Of a DNA stretch of 64,000 nt, positions 1 through 9,299 are shown in pieces. The position numbers were made by a program, and so were the translations under genes. The stretch is taken from contig JARYMI010000006.1 of NCBI GenBank assembly GCA_029907205.1, forward strand, positions 37,746-101,745, read 5' to 3'. The DNA comes from Clostridiales bacterium (lineage in GTDB: Bacteria > Acidobacteriota > Aminicenantia > Aminicenantales > UBA8522). Under the pieces are notes generated by a model that saw only the letters and a list, made by a program, of their open reading frames with translations, searched no databases and was not told where the DNA came from. Numbering within the stretch: position 1 is the stretch's first letter; the number at the start of each line of letters is the position of its first letter.

Positions 1-2851
1 CGTGCAACACAAAAGCCGCCCAAAAAAAAGGATGGGAATACCGGGAATCCAGCATGCGCAGCTTCGCTAAGCGGAGGGCCTGGGCTTTGTCCTTTCCCTG
101 AGCAAGATAGCCGTAGAAATGCCTCATGAATTCAACAGTCGCCCGGTCGCTTATTTTCCACAAGGTCGAAACCACGGCGCTGGCTCCGGAAAAGAAGAAC
201 GTTCTGGTCACGCCCATGACCCCTTCTCCTTTTTCCACATACCCTCTGCTTGTCCTGCAGGCGGAGAGCACGACCAGGTCTGCGGTTAAATTAAGACCGG
301 CGATTTCGCTTGCCTGGAGAAAGCCGTCTTCGTCTTTGGCCTCGTGGAGGGACAGAAAAAGGCCTGACCGGAAGGGGACTTTTTCATCCAGAGACCCGTG
401 GCAGGCAAAATGGATGACCTGGTATTCCTCGAGCGGGCTTTGCTTGAGCTTTTCCTCTGTGGCGTCTTTCCCAAGGTAGATATCGCTTTTATCTTCAGGG
501 AAATGCCGGGAAATGTCCCTGACTTCTTTTTTGCTGTCCTCGAGAGGATATAGATCGTAGCCCTGCTCTTCGACCATCTCTTTGGCGATCCCGGCGACGG
601 TAATCCTGATCTTCCTTTTCGAGGCTGTCGAGGGATAGACCGGGTTGCCGAAAGCCAGGAAGGATTTGGGAAAATAACTGCTCTTTTTTCTTTCTTTAAG
701 GAAGAGGAGAGACGAACAGGAGGGCGCATAAGAGACCGCGTACCTGGCGATCATGAGCTGATCATGAGAAGGGTTTTCGGCTGAAGAAAAAAAGAGCGTC
801 TCAAAGGGAAGATGACAGAGAATATCGTCCGGAACGATGATGATATGCTTGATAGATTCCGGAAGGCTCTTCAGAGCAGGGCCGACGAGGTCCTTTGACA
901 AACGGCTGGCCGCCTTATGCCAATCCCAGCCTCCCCGAGGCGGCTTGGAGAGGAGGACGAGATAGGCGGACAGGGATTCTCTTATTTCTTCCTTTGGAGG
1001 GAGCGTCAGGAGAGTGAAATCGTTTTTGGTGATGACAAAAAGGAAAGAATGGTTATCGGCGAGAAAATACTCCAGGACGGCTGTCTTTTCGTCGAGAAGC
1101 TGGTCCTGGACCTTTTCCAGCCGGACCGGCCGGGGAAAGGCTTTTTCAGGAGTTCTTTCTTTTCCATCCAGCTTTTGGCGTAGTAATTCCTCAGCCGGCT
1201 TCTCTGTCATGGAAGACTTCGTTTCCTGGTTCGCGGCAATCCTGCTGGTTGAAGCTCCGGGTTTTTCCTCAGGGACGGCTGAAACAACCCGGCCTTTAGG
1301 GCTCTCTTGTATTTCACCCATCGTCTCAAGAAAAGCCCTGGCCTTGGCTCTTTCCACCACATAAAAAATATCCCTTGCCCGGGCAGGAGAACGGTCATTT
1401 TCATAGAGACTGAAGAGGAGGGAGACGAGCGACTCGTAGACTGTGAACTTGTTGCGCATGAAGCCTGCCTTGAAATCATCAGGGAGAAGCCGGACCCTTG
1501 TTCCATCGATGGCCTGGAGGGAATTTTCATAGTGAGCCATTGCCTGGCTGAAGTTTTTTTCCATTTCTGAACACTGGCCTAAGTAATATAAAATCTCCCA
1601 GAGAATCGAGCTCCCGGCAGAATTGCCTTCCATCTCGATAGCTTTTTTAAAATACGACCTCGCGGTTGCATAATTTCCTTCTTTTAAATGACATGTGCCG
1701 ATGTTGATCAAGATTCTTGGCACTGCTTTCTCATCTTGAACTTTTTCCGCGATCGAGTATGTTGTATTTAAATAATGAAGAGAAGCATGATATTTTTCCA
1801 GGTCAATGTAAACACTTCCGATGTTGTTAAGAATTCTCATTTCAATTTGTTGGGTGCTTTTTTCTCTCGCCAAATCAAGGGCCTGGTTGAAGTAATCAAG
1901 AGACTGGTAGAGGTCAGCCTTGTTGGATAAAAGATTTCCCCTGTTGCGAAAGGCTTCGCCGAGGTTATTCAAGCTTTGGGCAAGCAAAAAAGGATTCCCT
2001 GAGTGTCTGTCGATTTCGTTGGCCGCTTCAAGAAAACTCACAGATTTCTCGTAGAACCCGAGGTTCATCAGGATGAGGCTGATGTTCTTCAAGCATAAGG
2101 ACTCATCCTCCCGGCTCGAGATTTCCCTGGCCAACTCTAAGGCTTGAGAATAATTATCCAGAGCCTCGACGTAGTCCTTATTCCAGAGAAAATACATCCC
2201 GATGTTGCTCCGGCATTTGACTTCCTCCCTCCGGTCGTTCAAGCGCGCGGCAATTTGAAGAGCGTTTATGTTTAAGGAAAGAAAGCTGCCTTGATCCTGC
2301 ATTGCCCAATGGGTCAGGCTTAGTTGGCGGAGACATTTTGCCTCATGCTCCGGGCTCCGGACTTTTTTTGCCCAGTCGAGGGCTGAGCGGAAATCGGCGA
2401 CAGATTTTTCCAGTTGTCCCTTGACGCGGCTTGCCTTGCCCTCAGAGTAAAGCTCGAGAACCTTGAGAGCGCCCCAGCATTCTTCCTTTTCTTCTGTCAA
2501 CCTCAGGCTATCTGCCTTCTCGAGCGCCTCTTTATAGAACCGCTCGGATTCTTCGGGCCGGCCGAGCGGCCAACAGAGTTTTCCCAGGTGCATTAAACAC
2601 CTGACTTCTTTTTGCCCGTCTTTCATTTTCCCGGCCAGGTCGTGCCCCTGGCTGAAAAGAGAAAAGGATTCCTGAAACTCTCCTTCTTGCCATTTGGATT
2701 CTGCGGTTTTGACTGCCTGCCGGTATTCTCTTTCACGGGTTTTCAGGCTTTCCCCTGCCGCGGCCCTCTCGTCGGAAAAGGCAATCAACACGGCAATGGC
2801 CAGGATGATGCCCGCCGCTTTTCCCTTCGAATGCGCTTTTTTAACGACCAT
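1..2851 (-). CDS. TPR-CHAT domain protein (3' end outside the window)
   Basis: The reading frame is open from an ATG at 2851 to the left edge, so at least 950 residues are present and only the extreme C-terminus is missing. A hydrophobic segment at about residues 12-25 suggests a signal peptide or membrane anchor. Residues about 35-450 are a long run of TPR repeats, and about 570-950 form a CHAT (caspase-HetF-associated) domain. The two catalytic motifs are intact: HFACHG for the His and LSACRT for the Cys, followed by the usual ending SHPFFWAAFVLH. CHAT proteins are caspase-like cysteine peptidases that are often activated through their TPR or other sensory part; the substrate here is unknown. 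No gasdermin or effector gene is adjacent on the visible side. I checked the frame at three separate places and it is continuous. Confidence 0.9.
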   Translation of the reverse strand, partial: MVVKKAHSKGKAAGIILAIAVLIAFSDERAAAGESLKTREREYRQAVKTAESKWQEGEFQESFSLFSQGHDLAGKMKDGQKEVRCLMHLGKLCWPLGRPEESERFYKEALEKADSLRLTEEKEECWGALKVLELYSEGKASRVKGQLEKSVADFRSALDWAKKVRSPEHEAKCLRQLSLTHWAMQDQGSFLSLNINALQIAARLNDRREEVKCRSNIGMYFLWNKDYVEALDNYSQALELAREISSREDESLCLKNISLILMNLGFYEKSVSFLEAANEIDRHSGNPFLLAQSLNNLGEAFRNRGNLLSNKADLYQSLDYFNQALDLAREKSTQQIEMRILNNIGSVYIDLEKYHASLHYLNTTYSIAEKVQDEKAVPRILINIGTCHLKEGNYATARSYFKKAIEMEGNSAGSSILWEILYYLGQCSEMEKNFSQAMAHYENSLQAIDGTRVRLLPDDFKAGFMRNKFTVYESLVSLLFSLYENDRSPARARDIFYVVERAKARAFLETMGEIQESPKGRVVSAVPEEKPGASTSRIAANQETKSSMTEKPAEELLRQKLDGKERTPEKAFPRPVRLEKVQDQLLDEKTAVLEYFLADNHSFLFVITKNDFTLLTLPPKEEIRESLSAYLVLLSKPPRGGWDWHKAASRLSKDLVGPALKSLPESIKHIIIVPDDILCHLPFETLFFSSAENPSHDQLMIARYAVSYAPSCSSLLFLKERKKSSYFPKSFLAFGNPVYPSTASKRKIRITVAGIAKEMVEEQGYDLYPLEDSKKEVRDISRHFPEDKSDIYLGKDATEEKLKQSPLEEYQVIHFACHGSLDEKVPFRSGLFLSLHEAKDEDGFLQASEIAGLNLTADLVVLSACRTSRGYVEKGEGVMGVTRTFFFSGASAVVSTLWKISDRATVEFMRHFYGYLAQGKDKAQALRLAKLRMLDSRYSHPFFWAAFVLH

Positions 2852-2962
2852 TCCAGGTCAGCCAAAGATTAAAGCAACAAAAAGATTTTAGTCCCAATCT
2901 TGTCTGAATTCCAGCGAAAAATCCCCTCTTGTGGTCAGGCAAGAAAATGCGCGCGAAGGGAA

Positions 2963-3346
2963 TCAGCCTGCCGGGTGCGGCCGGGAATGAGCCAAATGCC
3001 CCCTGATTTCTCTGAGCAGCGCGGTCTTATTGTAAGGTTTTGGCAGGAACGAGCTGCCCAGAAACGTATTTGTCCTTCTTTTCCGCCGCCTTTTTATCAA
3101 AGAGGAGGCGAATATGATCGGGATGTTTTTTGTCTCAGCGTCATTTCTCAGGATGCAGGCGGCCTGGATGCCGTCGATTCCCGGCATAGCGATGTCAAGA
3201 ATAATCAAATCCGGGTGAGCGTCTTTAGCCGCCCGCACGGCGTCGGCCCCGTTTGTTGCCTGGATGACGTTGTATCCGACGTTGGAGAGGATTTTATCGA
3301 GCAGCCTCAAATTGACCTGGCTGTCGTCAACAATCAGGATTTTCAT
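2963..3346 (-). CDS. Single-domain response regulator (receiver only), possibly carrying two compensating frameshifts
   Basis: A 127-aa CheY-like receiver. The acidic pair is Asp7/Asp8 (ILIVDDSQ), the phosphoacceptor is Asp51 (IILDIAMPG) and the conserved Lys is Lys103 (FLPKPY). I start at the ATG at 3346 because receivers begin at the first beta strand (MKILIVDD); an in-frame ATG at 3391 would add 15 unrelated residues. No output domain or histidine kinase gene is adjacent. Residues 83-97 read as a very basic stretch (LIKRRRKRRTNTFLG), whereas the neighbouring frame of the same bases reads LFDKKAAEKKDKYVSG, much more like helix 4 of a receiver and of exactly compatible length. Two compensating one-base indels, natural or from sequencing, would explain this. 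Confidence 0.8.
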   Translation of the reverse strand: MKILIVDDSQVNLRLLDKILSNVGYNVIQATNGADAVRAAKDAHPDLIILDIAMPGIDGIQAACILRNDAETKNIPIIFASSLIKRRRKRRTNTFLGSSFLPKPYNKTALLREIRGHLAHSRPHPAG

Positions 3347-3570
3347 TTTTCCCGGGACGAACTTTCCAGGCGGCATCAGTGCATAGACCAAACCATCATT
3401 TCAAATTTCTTTTTTATAGACGTTTTTGAGGCCTGGATTTTCTCACTCAGAGAAAAATTTCTTTTTTTCAGGTGAGGAGGGGGCTCGGTGCTCTTCTTCC
3501 TCGTCTTCTTCATATGATGAACGGATGGTCCTAATCTTAGCGGGCGAGGCCTCAAAGGCCTGACATAGAA

Positions 3571-3645
3571 TCGGGGAGGGGGGATTCGAACCCCCGACCC
3601 CAGCGTCCCGAACGCTGTGCGCTAACCAGGCTGCGCTACTCCCCG
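3571..3645 (-). tRNA. tRNA-Pro (anticodon CGG)
   Basis: On the minus strand a full cloverleaf folds: acceptor CGGGGAG/CTCCCCG, D-stem GCGC/GCGC, anticodon stem CAGCG/CGCTG around loop TTCGGGA (anticodon CGG), T-stem GGGGG/CCCCC with loop TTCGAAT, discriminator A. CCA is not encoded. A TATAAT box lies at 3658-3663 (minus), 12 nt upstream of the mature 5' end, the same distance as for the second proline tRNA at 13.1 kb. Confidence 0.97.
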
Positions 3646-3779
3646 GGAATCGTAACCATTATAGCGGCAATCCCCGCAAGATGGAAGCCCGCGTCCGCCC
3701 GTCGCGGCGGTTGACTTCGCCCCCTTTAACAAGTAAGAATAAAACCTCAGCTTTGGCTTTTTAGAAAGGAGGATAAAAA

Positions 3780-5936
3780 GTGAAAATTTCGCGCCTGATT
3801 TCATGCCTGGCTGCCGTTGCCGGTATCCTGACCTTCCTCGTCTTTGCGGACGACGGGATGTGGATGCCGCACCAGATGAAGGACCTTGACCTTAAAAGAC
3901 TGGGGCTGAAGATGGACCCACAGGACCTGTATAAAAAGGACGGCACGGGGCTGATGAGCGCCGTTGTCAGCCTGGGCGGAGGCACCGGCGAATTTGTTTC
4001 TGCTGATGGCTTGATTCTCACCAACCACCACGTCGCCTTTGGCGCCATCCAACGGGCTTCAACCACGGAGAAAGACTACATCCGCGACGGCTTTCTCGCC
4101 CGAACCCGGAGCGAAGAGATTCCCGCCCAGGGGTACATCGCTGATGTCCTCTTAGGCTATGAAGAAGTCACGCATAGGATGAGGGCAGCTATCAAGCCCG
4201 GTATGACCTACCGGGATATCTATGAAGCCGTTGAAAAAGCTGAAAAAGAAATGATCGCCGCAGCAGAGAAAGAAGGCCAGGACCTTCGCTGCACGATCGC
4301 CCGGATGTACAGCGGGAATCAGTACTACCTTTTCAGGTTTAAGAGAATCAGGGATATCCGCCTCGTCTACGCCCCGCCTCAGGACCTGGGCAATTTTGGC
4401 GGAGAGGTGGACAACTGGATGTGGCCGCGCCATACCTGTGATTTTTCTTTCCTCCGCGCCTATGTCTCAAAAGAAGGCGTCGGTGTTGAATACAACCCTG
4501 CCAACGTCCCCTACAAGCCGAAATCCATCCTGAAAATCTCTCTCCAGGGAGTCAGAGAAGGCGATTTTACCTTTGTCATGGGTTATCCAGGCCGCACCTA
4601 CCGCAACTTCACTCTCTCCGAAGTCAAGTTCGAGAAGGAGGTCCTGTCGCAGCGGATGGACGAGTATAAGGATATCATCGCCTTCTACGAGAAAGCCTCT
4701 CAGGGCCATCGCGAGGTCGAGATCAAGTACGCCAGCCGGTTGCGCGGCCTGTATAACTCACTGAAGAATTATCAGGGAAAGCTCGAAGGGATGGAGCGAG
4801 TTTCCCTGATCAAGCGGAAAGAAGCTTATGAAAAGGAATTCATGGGTTGGGTCTCAGATGAGCCGGCAAGGTTAAAACGGTACGGGGATGTCCTGGCAAA
4901 GGTTGAGGCCTTCATGGATAGGCACGCTGAGTTCCATTGGAAAAACGATTTCCTGTCCGGAATGACCGGCTCCACTTTCGGCTCGACCATCCTTTCCCAG
5001 GGATACCTGATCCTTAGAACGGTGGAAGAGAGGCAAAAACCGGACAGTGACAGGGACCCTTTCTATCAAGACAGGAATTTGCCTTATATTAAGCAGAGTA
5101 TTCAACTGGCTGAGAGAAGTTATGACCTTCCCACCGACCGGGCCTTCCTCAAGCATCGGCTGAAAAAACTTTTGCAGATGCCGGATTCCCGCGTCCCTGC
5201 CGCCTTCCAAGAGATCGTCGCTAAGAAATCAGAGAAGGCGATTGAGGATTTTGTGGATGAATTGTACAGCAAAACCATCCTGGTCACTCCAGAAAAGAGG
5301 CTGGAGCTCATCTCTTTCAAGCCCGACGAGCTGGACAGGCTAGAGGACCCTGTCATCAGCCTGGCCGCCGAGCTCGAGAAGGAGCTCAGGGTGCTGCGGG
5401 AGGAAGGCAAAGCTCTCAGCCAGGAACGCGCCGAGCTCAAGAAAATCTATGAAGAGGCCCTGCTCAGCCGGAGCGAGGGGAGGTTTGCTCCTGATGCGAA
5501 CGGGACGATCCGTTTCACTTATGGCCCGGTCGAGGGCTATTCGCCAAGGAATGCTGTTTTCTATTCTCCTTTAACAACTCTCAAAGGAGTCATGGAAAAA
5601 GAAACGGGGGAATTTCCATTCCGCGTCCCGGCGAAACTTAAAGAGCTTTTCCACAAAAAAGATTTCGGCCGGTACGAGGCCGAACCGTTGAAAGACGTCG
5701 TCTGCTGTTTTCTCAACACGACCAACGTCACTGGAGGGAATTCGGGCTCTCCCACCCTTAACGCCCGCGGCGAGCAGGTCGGGATCATCTTTGATATGAC
5801 TTATGAGAGCGTTATCGGCGACTATTACATCCTGCCGGAGCTCCAGCGTTCGATAAGCGTTGATATCAGGTACGTTTTGTTCATCACCGAAAAGTTCTCC
5901 GGGGCTGGTCACATCATCAAGGAGCTGGGGCTATGA
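3780..5936 (+). CDS. S46 family dipeptidyl-peptidase (DPP7/DPP11-like)
   Basis: A 718-aa serine peptidase with a signal peptide at about 1-23, so periplasmic. S46 enzymes release dipeptides from the N-termini of oligopeptides and serve growth on protein. The triad is visible: His in TNHHVAFG (83/84), Asp in EVDNWMWPRHTCDF (near 213-225) and Ser655 in GGNSGSP. The length is that of the family (about 700-720). Met673 occupies what looks like the specificity position, which is Gly in DPP7 (hydrophobic P1) and Arg in DPP11 (acidic P1), so P1 preference cannot be copied from either. The start is GTG at 3780, placed by the ribosome site AAAGGAGG at 3766-3772. The next gene, pstS, begins 52 bp downstream but is functionally unrelated. 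Confidence 0.93.
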   Translation: MKISRLISCLAAVAGILTFLVFADDGMWMPHQMKDLDLKRLGLKMDPQDLYKKDGTGLMSAVVSLGGGTGEFVSADGLILTNHHVAFGAIQRASTTEKDYIRDGFLARTRSEEIPAQGYIADVLLGYEEVTHRMRAAIKPGMTYRDIYEAVEKAEKEMIAAAEKEGQDLRCTIARMYSGNQYYLFRFKRIRDIRLVYAPPQDLGNFGGEVDNWMWPRHTCDFSFLRAYVSKEGVGVEYNPANVPYKPKSILKISLQGVREGDFTFVMGYPGRTYRNFTLSEVKFEKEVLSQRMDEYKDIIAFYEKASQGHREVEIKYASRLRGLYNSLKNYQGKLEGMERVSLIKRKEAYEKEFMGWVSDEPARLKRYGDVLAKVEAFMDRHAEFHWKNDFLSGMTGSTFGSTILSQGYLILRTVEERQKPDSDRDPFYQDRNLPYIKQSIQLAERSYDLPTDRAFLKHRLKKLLQMPDSRVPAAFQEIVAKKSEKAIEDFVDELYSKTILVTPEKRLELISFKPDELDRLEDPVISLAAELEKELRVLREEGKALSQERAELKKIYEEALLSRSEGRFAPDANGTIRFTYGPVEGYSPRNAVFYSPLTTLKGVMEKETGEFPFRVPAKLKELFHKKDFGRYEAEPLKDVVCCFLNTTNVTGGNSGSPTLNARGEQVGIIFDMTYESVIGDYYILPELQRSISVDIRYVLFITEKFSGAGHIIKELGL

Positions 5937-5988
5937 CCGCCCTGAGAATTTATGCCGTCAACGGCCAAGGGGAACTGAGGAAAAAATA

Positions 5989-6810
5989 GTGACCATAAGA
6001 CGCATCCACTCCATCCATAAAGTCGTGTTTTTCTTCTTGGCCATGCTGGCCTTAAATGCCGGATGCTCTCGTACGGCGGCTGATAAAGGGCTGACTGTCG
6101 CCGGATCAACCAGCATCCAGCCTTTTGCCGACCACTGGGCCGAAGTCTACATGCACGAACATCCCGGGTATACGGTCAACGTCCAGGGCGGTGGGTCGAG
6201 CGCGGGAATACAGGCGGCCAAGTCCGGAGCTGCCGATATCGGCATGTCTTCGCGCGAATTAAAAGATGACGAGAAAGACCTGTTAGAGATCGTCGTCGCT
6301 CGAGACGGCCTGGCCGTCATCGTCCACCCAGAAAACCCGGTTGATGATTTGAGCCTTGTCCAGGTTCAGAACATTTTTGCTGGCAACATCCGAAGCTGGA
6401 AGTACGCGGGCGGCCCTGATAGAGAAATCCATGTGGTCACGCGAGAAGAAGGCTCGGGAACGCGAGGCGCTTTTCAAGAAATGGTCATGGGCAAGTCCCG
6501 GATTTTCCCGCGCGCCATCGTCCAGGATTCCAACGGAACAGTCAGGGAGATCGTGGCCAACGACCCCGCGAGCATCGGCTACATCTCGCTCGGCCTGGTC
6601 AACGAGAGGGTTAAGGCCGTCCGCCTTAACGGGGTAGAACCCTCACATGAACATATCGAGGAGAAAAAATACGCGCTTGTGCGGCCGTTTCTTTTCGTGA
6701 CAAGCGGTCCGCCCAAACCGGCGGCGCAGGATTTCATCAATTTTGTCCTTTCCCGCGAGGGGCAAGAGCTTGTCGAACGGGATGGGCTGATACCTGTTTT
6801 CAGGAATTAA
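5989..6810 (+). CDS. pstS: Phosphate ABC transporter substrate-binding lipoprotein PstS
   Basis: A 273-aa periplasmic phosphate-binding protein. The start is a GTG at 5989 with GAGG just upstream; the open frame extends to 5860, but that part overlaps the peptidase gene and lacks a signal. The N-terminus is a lipoprotein signal ending in NAGC (Cys about residue 25). Phosphate-binding loops are recognisable: AGSTSIQPF, QGGGSSAGI and REEGSGTRGAF. It opens a pstS-pstC-pstA-pstB-pstB operon with spacings of a few bases. PstS delivers inorganic phosphate to the PstC/PstA channel. No phoU or phoR gene is in the operon, and I saw no convincing Pho box upstream. Confidence 0.94.
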   Translation: MTIRRIHSIHKVVFFFLAMLALNAGCSRTAADKGLTVAGSTSIQPFADHWAEVYMHEHPGYTVNVQGGGSSAGIQAAKSGAADIGMSSRELKDDEKDLLEIVVARDGLAVIVHPENPVDDLSLVQVQNIFAGNIRSWKYAGGPDREIHVVTREEGSGTRGAFQEMVMGKSRIFPRAIVQDSNGTVREIVANDPASIGYISLGLVNERVKAVRLNGVEPSHEHIEEKKYALVRPFLFVTSGPPKPAAQDFINFVLSREGQELVERDGLIPVFRN

Positions 6811-6816
6811 AGAACC

Positions 6817-7674
6817 ATGACGCGCCTGGAGAGAAAAGAGAGCCTGATCCGCATCGCCCTGCTGGTCGTCGCTTTTTCGGCTGTATCGGTCCTTGTGGTC
6901 ATCACGGTTTTTATCATTGAAGAAGGAACGCCCATCATGGTCAAGTACGGGTTCAAGAAATTCCTCTTCAACCTTGACTGGTTCCCGTCTGAAGAGAGCT
7001 ACGGGCTTCTGCCGATGGTCATCGGGTCGATCATGGTCACGTTTGGCGCTCTGGTCATCGGCGTACCTTTCGGGCTGGCTTGCGCCGTCTTCTTGACAGA
7101 ATTTTCTTCGAAAAGGTTGCGTCGTGTCATCAAGCCGATGATCGAGCTCCTGGCCGGAATTCCATCGGTGGTCTATGGTTTTATGGGAGTCGTCATCCTT
7201 GTGCCGTTTATCCGGGAGACCCTGGGCGGCCCCGGCCTGTCTGTGCTGGCCTCTTCCATCATCCTCGGGATCATGATCCTCCCCACTATTATCAGCATTT
7301 CCGTCGACTCTCTGGAAGCCGTCCCTCCTGCCTACAGGGAAGGGTCGATCGCCCTTGGAGCGACTCGCTGGCAGACAACCAGGATGGTCATGTTCCCGGC
7401 GGCCAGGTCCGGGATTATCGCCAGCATCATCCTGGGAATGGGGAGGGCCATTGGAGAAACCATGGCCGTCATTATGATCGCCGGCAACGCCATCGCCATC
7501 CCCCGGTCTCTTCTCGACCCCGTCAGGACGCTCACGTCCAACATCGCCCTGGAAATGGCCTATGCTAGCGGCGAGCACCGCCAGGCTCTCTTTGCCACGG
7601 GCGTCATCCTTTTTGTGATTATCATGATTCTCAACACTATCGCCAACGTTACCTCAAAAAGGAGGAAAGCCTGA
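6817..7674 (+). CDS. pstC: Phosphate ABC transporter permease PstC
   Basis: A 285-aa inner-membrane permease that begins 6 bp after pstS. About six transmembrane segments are evident, starting with residues 12-36. The cytoplasmic coupling loop is typical of Pst permeases: EAVPPAYREGSIALGATRWQ, followed by GIIASIILGMGRAIGETMA. Together with PstA it forms the phosphate channel. Its stop codon (7672-7674) overlaps the proposed CTG start of pstA. Length matches the family (about 290-320). Confidence 0.94.
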   Translation: MTRLERKESLIRIALLVVAFSAVSVLVVITVFIIEEGTPIMVKYGFKKFLFNLDWFPSEESYGLLPMVIGSIMVTFGALVIGVPFGLACAVFLTEFSSKRLRRVIKPMIELLAGIPSVVYGFMGVVILVPFIRETLGGPGLSVLASSIILGIMILPTIISISVDSLEAVPPAYREGSIALGATRWQTTRMVMFPAARSGIIASIILGMGRAIGETMAVIMIAGNAIAIPRSLLDPVRTLTSNIALEMAYASGEHRQALFATGVILFVIIMILNTIANVTSKRRKA

Positions 7675-8513
7675 GAGTCTATCTCCACCCGCGGACAGAG
7701 CAAAAAGTAGCCACAGCCGTTCTCTGGGTCTTTACTTTAGTGACCATTGCTGTCCTTTTTTTCATCATCTTTTTCATCCTGAAGAAAGGGCTGCCTGTCC
7801 TCAGTTTCAAGTTTCTGACGACAAACCCCGGGGAGATGGGAAAAACGGGCGGCATTTTCTCGACCATCATCGGAACCATCGCCCTGACGGTCACAGCCGT
7901 CCTCATCGCCGCTCCGCTGGGGATCGGGTCGGCGATTTATCTCACTGAGTACACCCGGGAGAACTGGGTAACCCGGGTTATTCGCTTTGGCGCTGAATGC
8001 CTGGCCGGCATCCCCTCTATTATTTTCGGGCTGTTCGGGTTCATCCTTTTTGTGACCAAGCTGAAATTCGGCTGGTCAATCCTGAGTGGCAGCTTGACCC
8101 TGGCCTTCATGATTCTGCCCACGCTCATCCGGACGAGCGAGGAGGCGATCAGGGCCGTCCCCTACGTCTACAGGGAAGTCAGCTATTCACTGGGGAGCAC
8201 AAAATGGCAGACCGTGACCAAGGTCGTCCTGCCGTCAGCCATGCCGGGAATCGTCACCGGCATCATCCTCAGCGTGGGACGGAGCATCGGTGAAACGGCC
8301 TCCGTCATCTTCACGGCCGGAAGCGCCTTGCGTCTTCCAACCTCGATTTTTTCTTCATCCCGGACGATGTCCGTTCATTTCTACATCCTGGCTAGAGAAG
8401 GCATCTCGATGTCCAATGCCTACGGCACGGCAGCCATCCTTATCTTGGCCATTCTGGCTGTCAACTTGGTTACCTATGCGATAATGCATCGGTTCATGAG
8501 AAAGTACTGTTAG
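7671..8513 (+). CDS. pstA: Phosphate ABC transporter permease PstA (probable CTG start)
   Basis: Second permease of the phosphate channel. The coupling loop EEAIRAVPYVYREVSYSLGSTKWQ and the following GIVTGIILSVGRSIGETA are characteristic. The first conventional in-frame start is GTG at 7740, which would give 257 aa and begin inside membrane segment 1. The frame is open back to a CTG at 7671, where GGAGG (7661-7665) lies 5 bp upstream and the start overlaps the pstC stop by 4 bp. That gives 280 aa with the N-terminus RVYLHPRTEQKVATAVLWVF, a proper cytoplasmic tail plus a whole first helix. I infer the CTG start; no other codon fits the ribosome site. Confidence 0.88.
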   Translation: MRVYLHPRTEQKVATAVLWVFTLVTIAVLFFIIFFILKKGLPVLSFKFLTTNPGEMGKTGGIFSTIIGTIALTVTAVLIAAPLGIGSAIYLTEYTRENWVTRVIRFGAECLAGIPSIIFGLFGFILFVTKLKFGWSILSGSLTLAFMILPTLIRTSEEAIRAVPYVYREVSYSLGSTKWQTVTKVVLPSAMPGIVTGIILSVGRSIGETASVIFTAGSALRLPTSIFSSSRTMSVHFYILAREGISMSNAYGTAAILILAILAVNLVTYAIMHRFMRKYC

Positions 8514-8530
8514 GGAGGAAAAGGCGAATC

Positions 8531-9289
8531 ATGCCGTCGGTCGCTATCCGAGCCCAAGATTTCAGCCATTATTTCGGCACTAAGCAGACTCTAAAAAAAA
8601 TCAACCTGGACGTCGCAGAGAACAAAATCTTAGGCATCATCGGCCCGGCCGGCAGCGGCAAATCAACGTTCCTCCGGGCCCTTAACCGGCTCAACGACCT
8701 CGTTCCCGATTCCAGAGTTGAGGGGACTCTGCTTGTTGAGGGCGTGGATGTGTATTCGGCTGATACGAGCGTGGCCGAGCTTCGCCGCCGGCTGGGCATG
8801 GTCTTTGCCATTCCCGTGCCCCTGCCTCGGTCAATTTATGAGAATGTGGCTTTTGGCGCCAGGATGGCCGGGCTCAAGGATAAGTCCGCCTTAACGGAGA
8901 TTGTCATTGACTCGCTGAAAAAGACGGCTCTCTGGGAGGAGGTCAGCGACAGGCTGCACTCGAGCGCTCTCAAGCTCTCCGGCGGCCAGCAGCAGAGGCT
9001 GTGCATTGCCCGCACCTTAGCCTTGAAGCCCCGGTTTATCCTCCTCGATGAACCCACTTCGGGCCTCGACCCCATTTCGACGATGAAGATCGAAGAGACG
9101 CTCCGCCAGCTCAAAAAAGACTACACGATCATTCTTGTGACCAACAACACGAAACAGGCAGCGAGAGTGGCCGACCGGACAGCTTTTTTTCTGAATGGCG
9201 ATCTCATCGAAGTGGATGAGACAGTGAGAGTTTTCTCTGCTCCATCGGACCAGCGGACGAACGATTACATCAGCGGGAGATTCGGCTAA
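8531..9289 (+). CDS. pstB: PstB-like phosphate ABC ATPase, first copy (Q-loop and H-loop residues lost)
   Basis: A 252-aa ATPase of the PstB family, 17 bp after pstA. Walker [10 protein letters not shown] (38-46), signature LSGGQ (149-153) and Walker B LLDEP with Glu174 are intact. The Q-loop Gln is Ala93 (VFAIPVP, against VFQRPNPFP in the next gene) and the switch His is Asn205 (VTNNTKQA against VTHNMQQA). A homodimer would therefore lack both the Q-loop Gln and the switch His in each site. With the second PstB encoded 10 bp downstream, a heterodimer with one good and one degenerate site is the likely state. Both copies end in nearly the same tail (DYISGRFG / DYITGRFG), so they probably arose by tandem duplication. 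Confidence 0.92.
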   Translation: MPSVAIRAQDFSHYFGTKQTLKKINLDVAENKILGIIGPAGSGKSTFLRALNRLNDLVPDSRVEGTLLVEGVDVYSADTSVAELRRRLGMVFAIPVPLPRSIYENVAFGARMAGLKDKSALTEIVIDSLKKTALWEEVSDRLHSSALKLSGGQQQRLCIARTLALKPRFILLDEPTSGLDPISTMKIEETLRQLKKDYTIILVTNNTKQAARVADRTAFFLNGDLIEVDETVRVFSAPSDQRTNDYISGRFG

Positions 9290-9299
9290 GGCGAGGAAC

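Noticed and set aside
2900..3475. Plus-strand frame of 191 aa
   Set aside because: Antisense to the receiver gene, which has all catalytic residues.
3547..3561. Hairpin AGGCCT-CAA-AGGCCT downstream of tRNA-Pro(CGG) as a terminator
   Set aside because: The stem is only 6 bp and no T-run follows on the minus strand.
6643..7578. Long minus-strand reading frame of 311 aa
   Set aside because: Antisense to pstS/pstC, full of His/Asp/Arg low-complexity residues, with no ribosome site; a shadow of GC-rich coding DNA.
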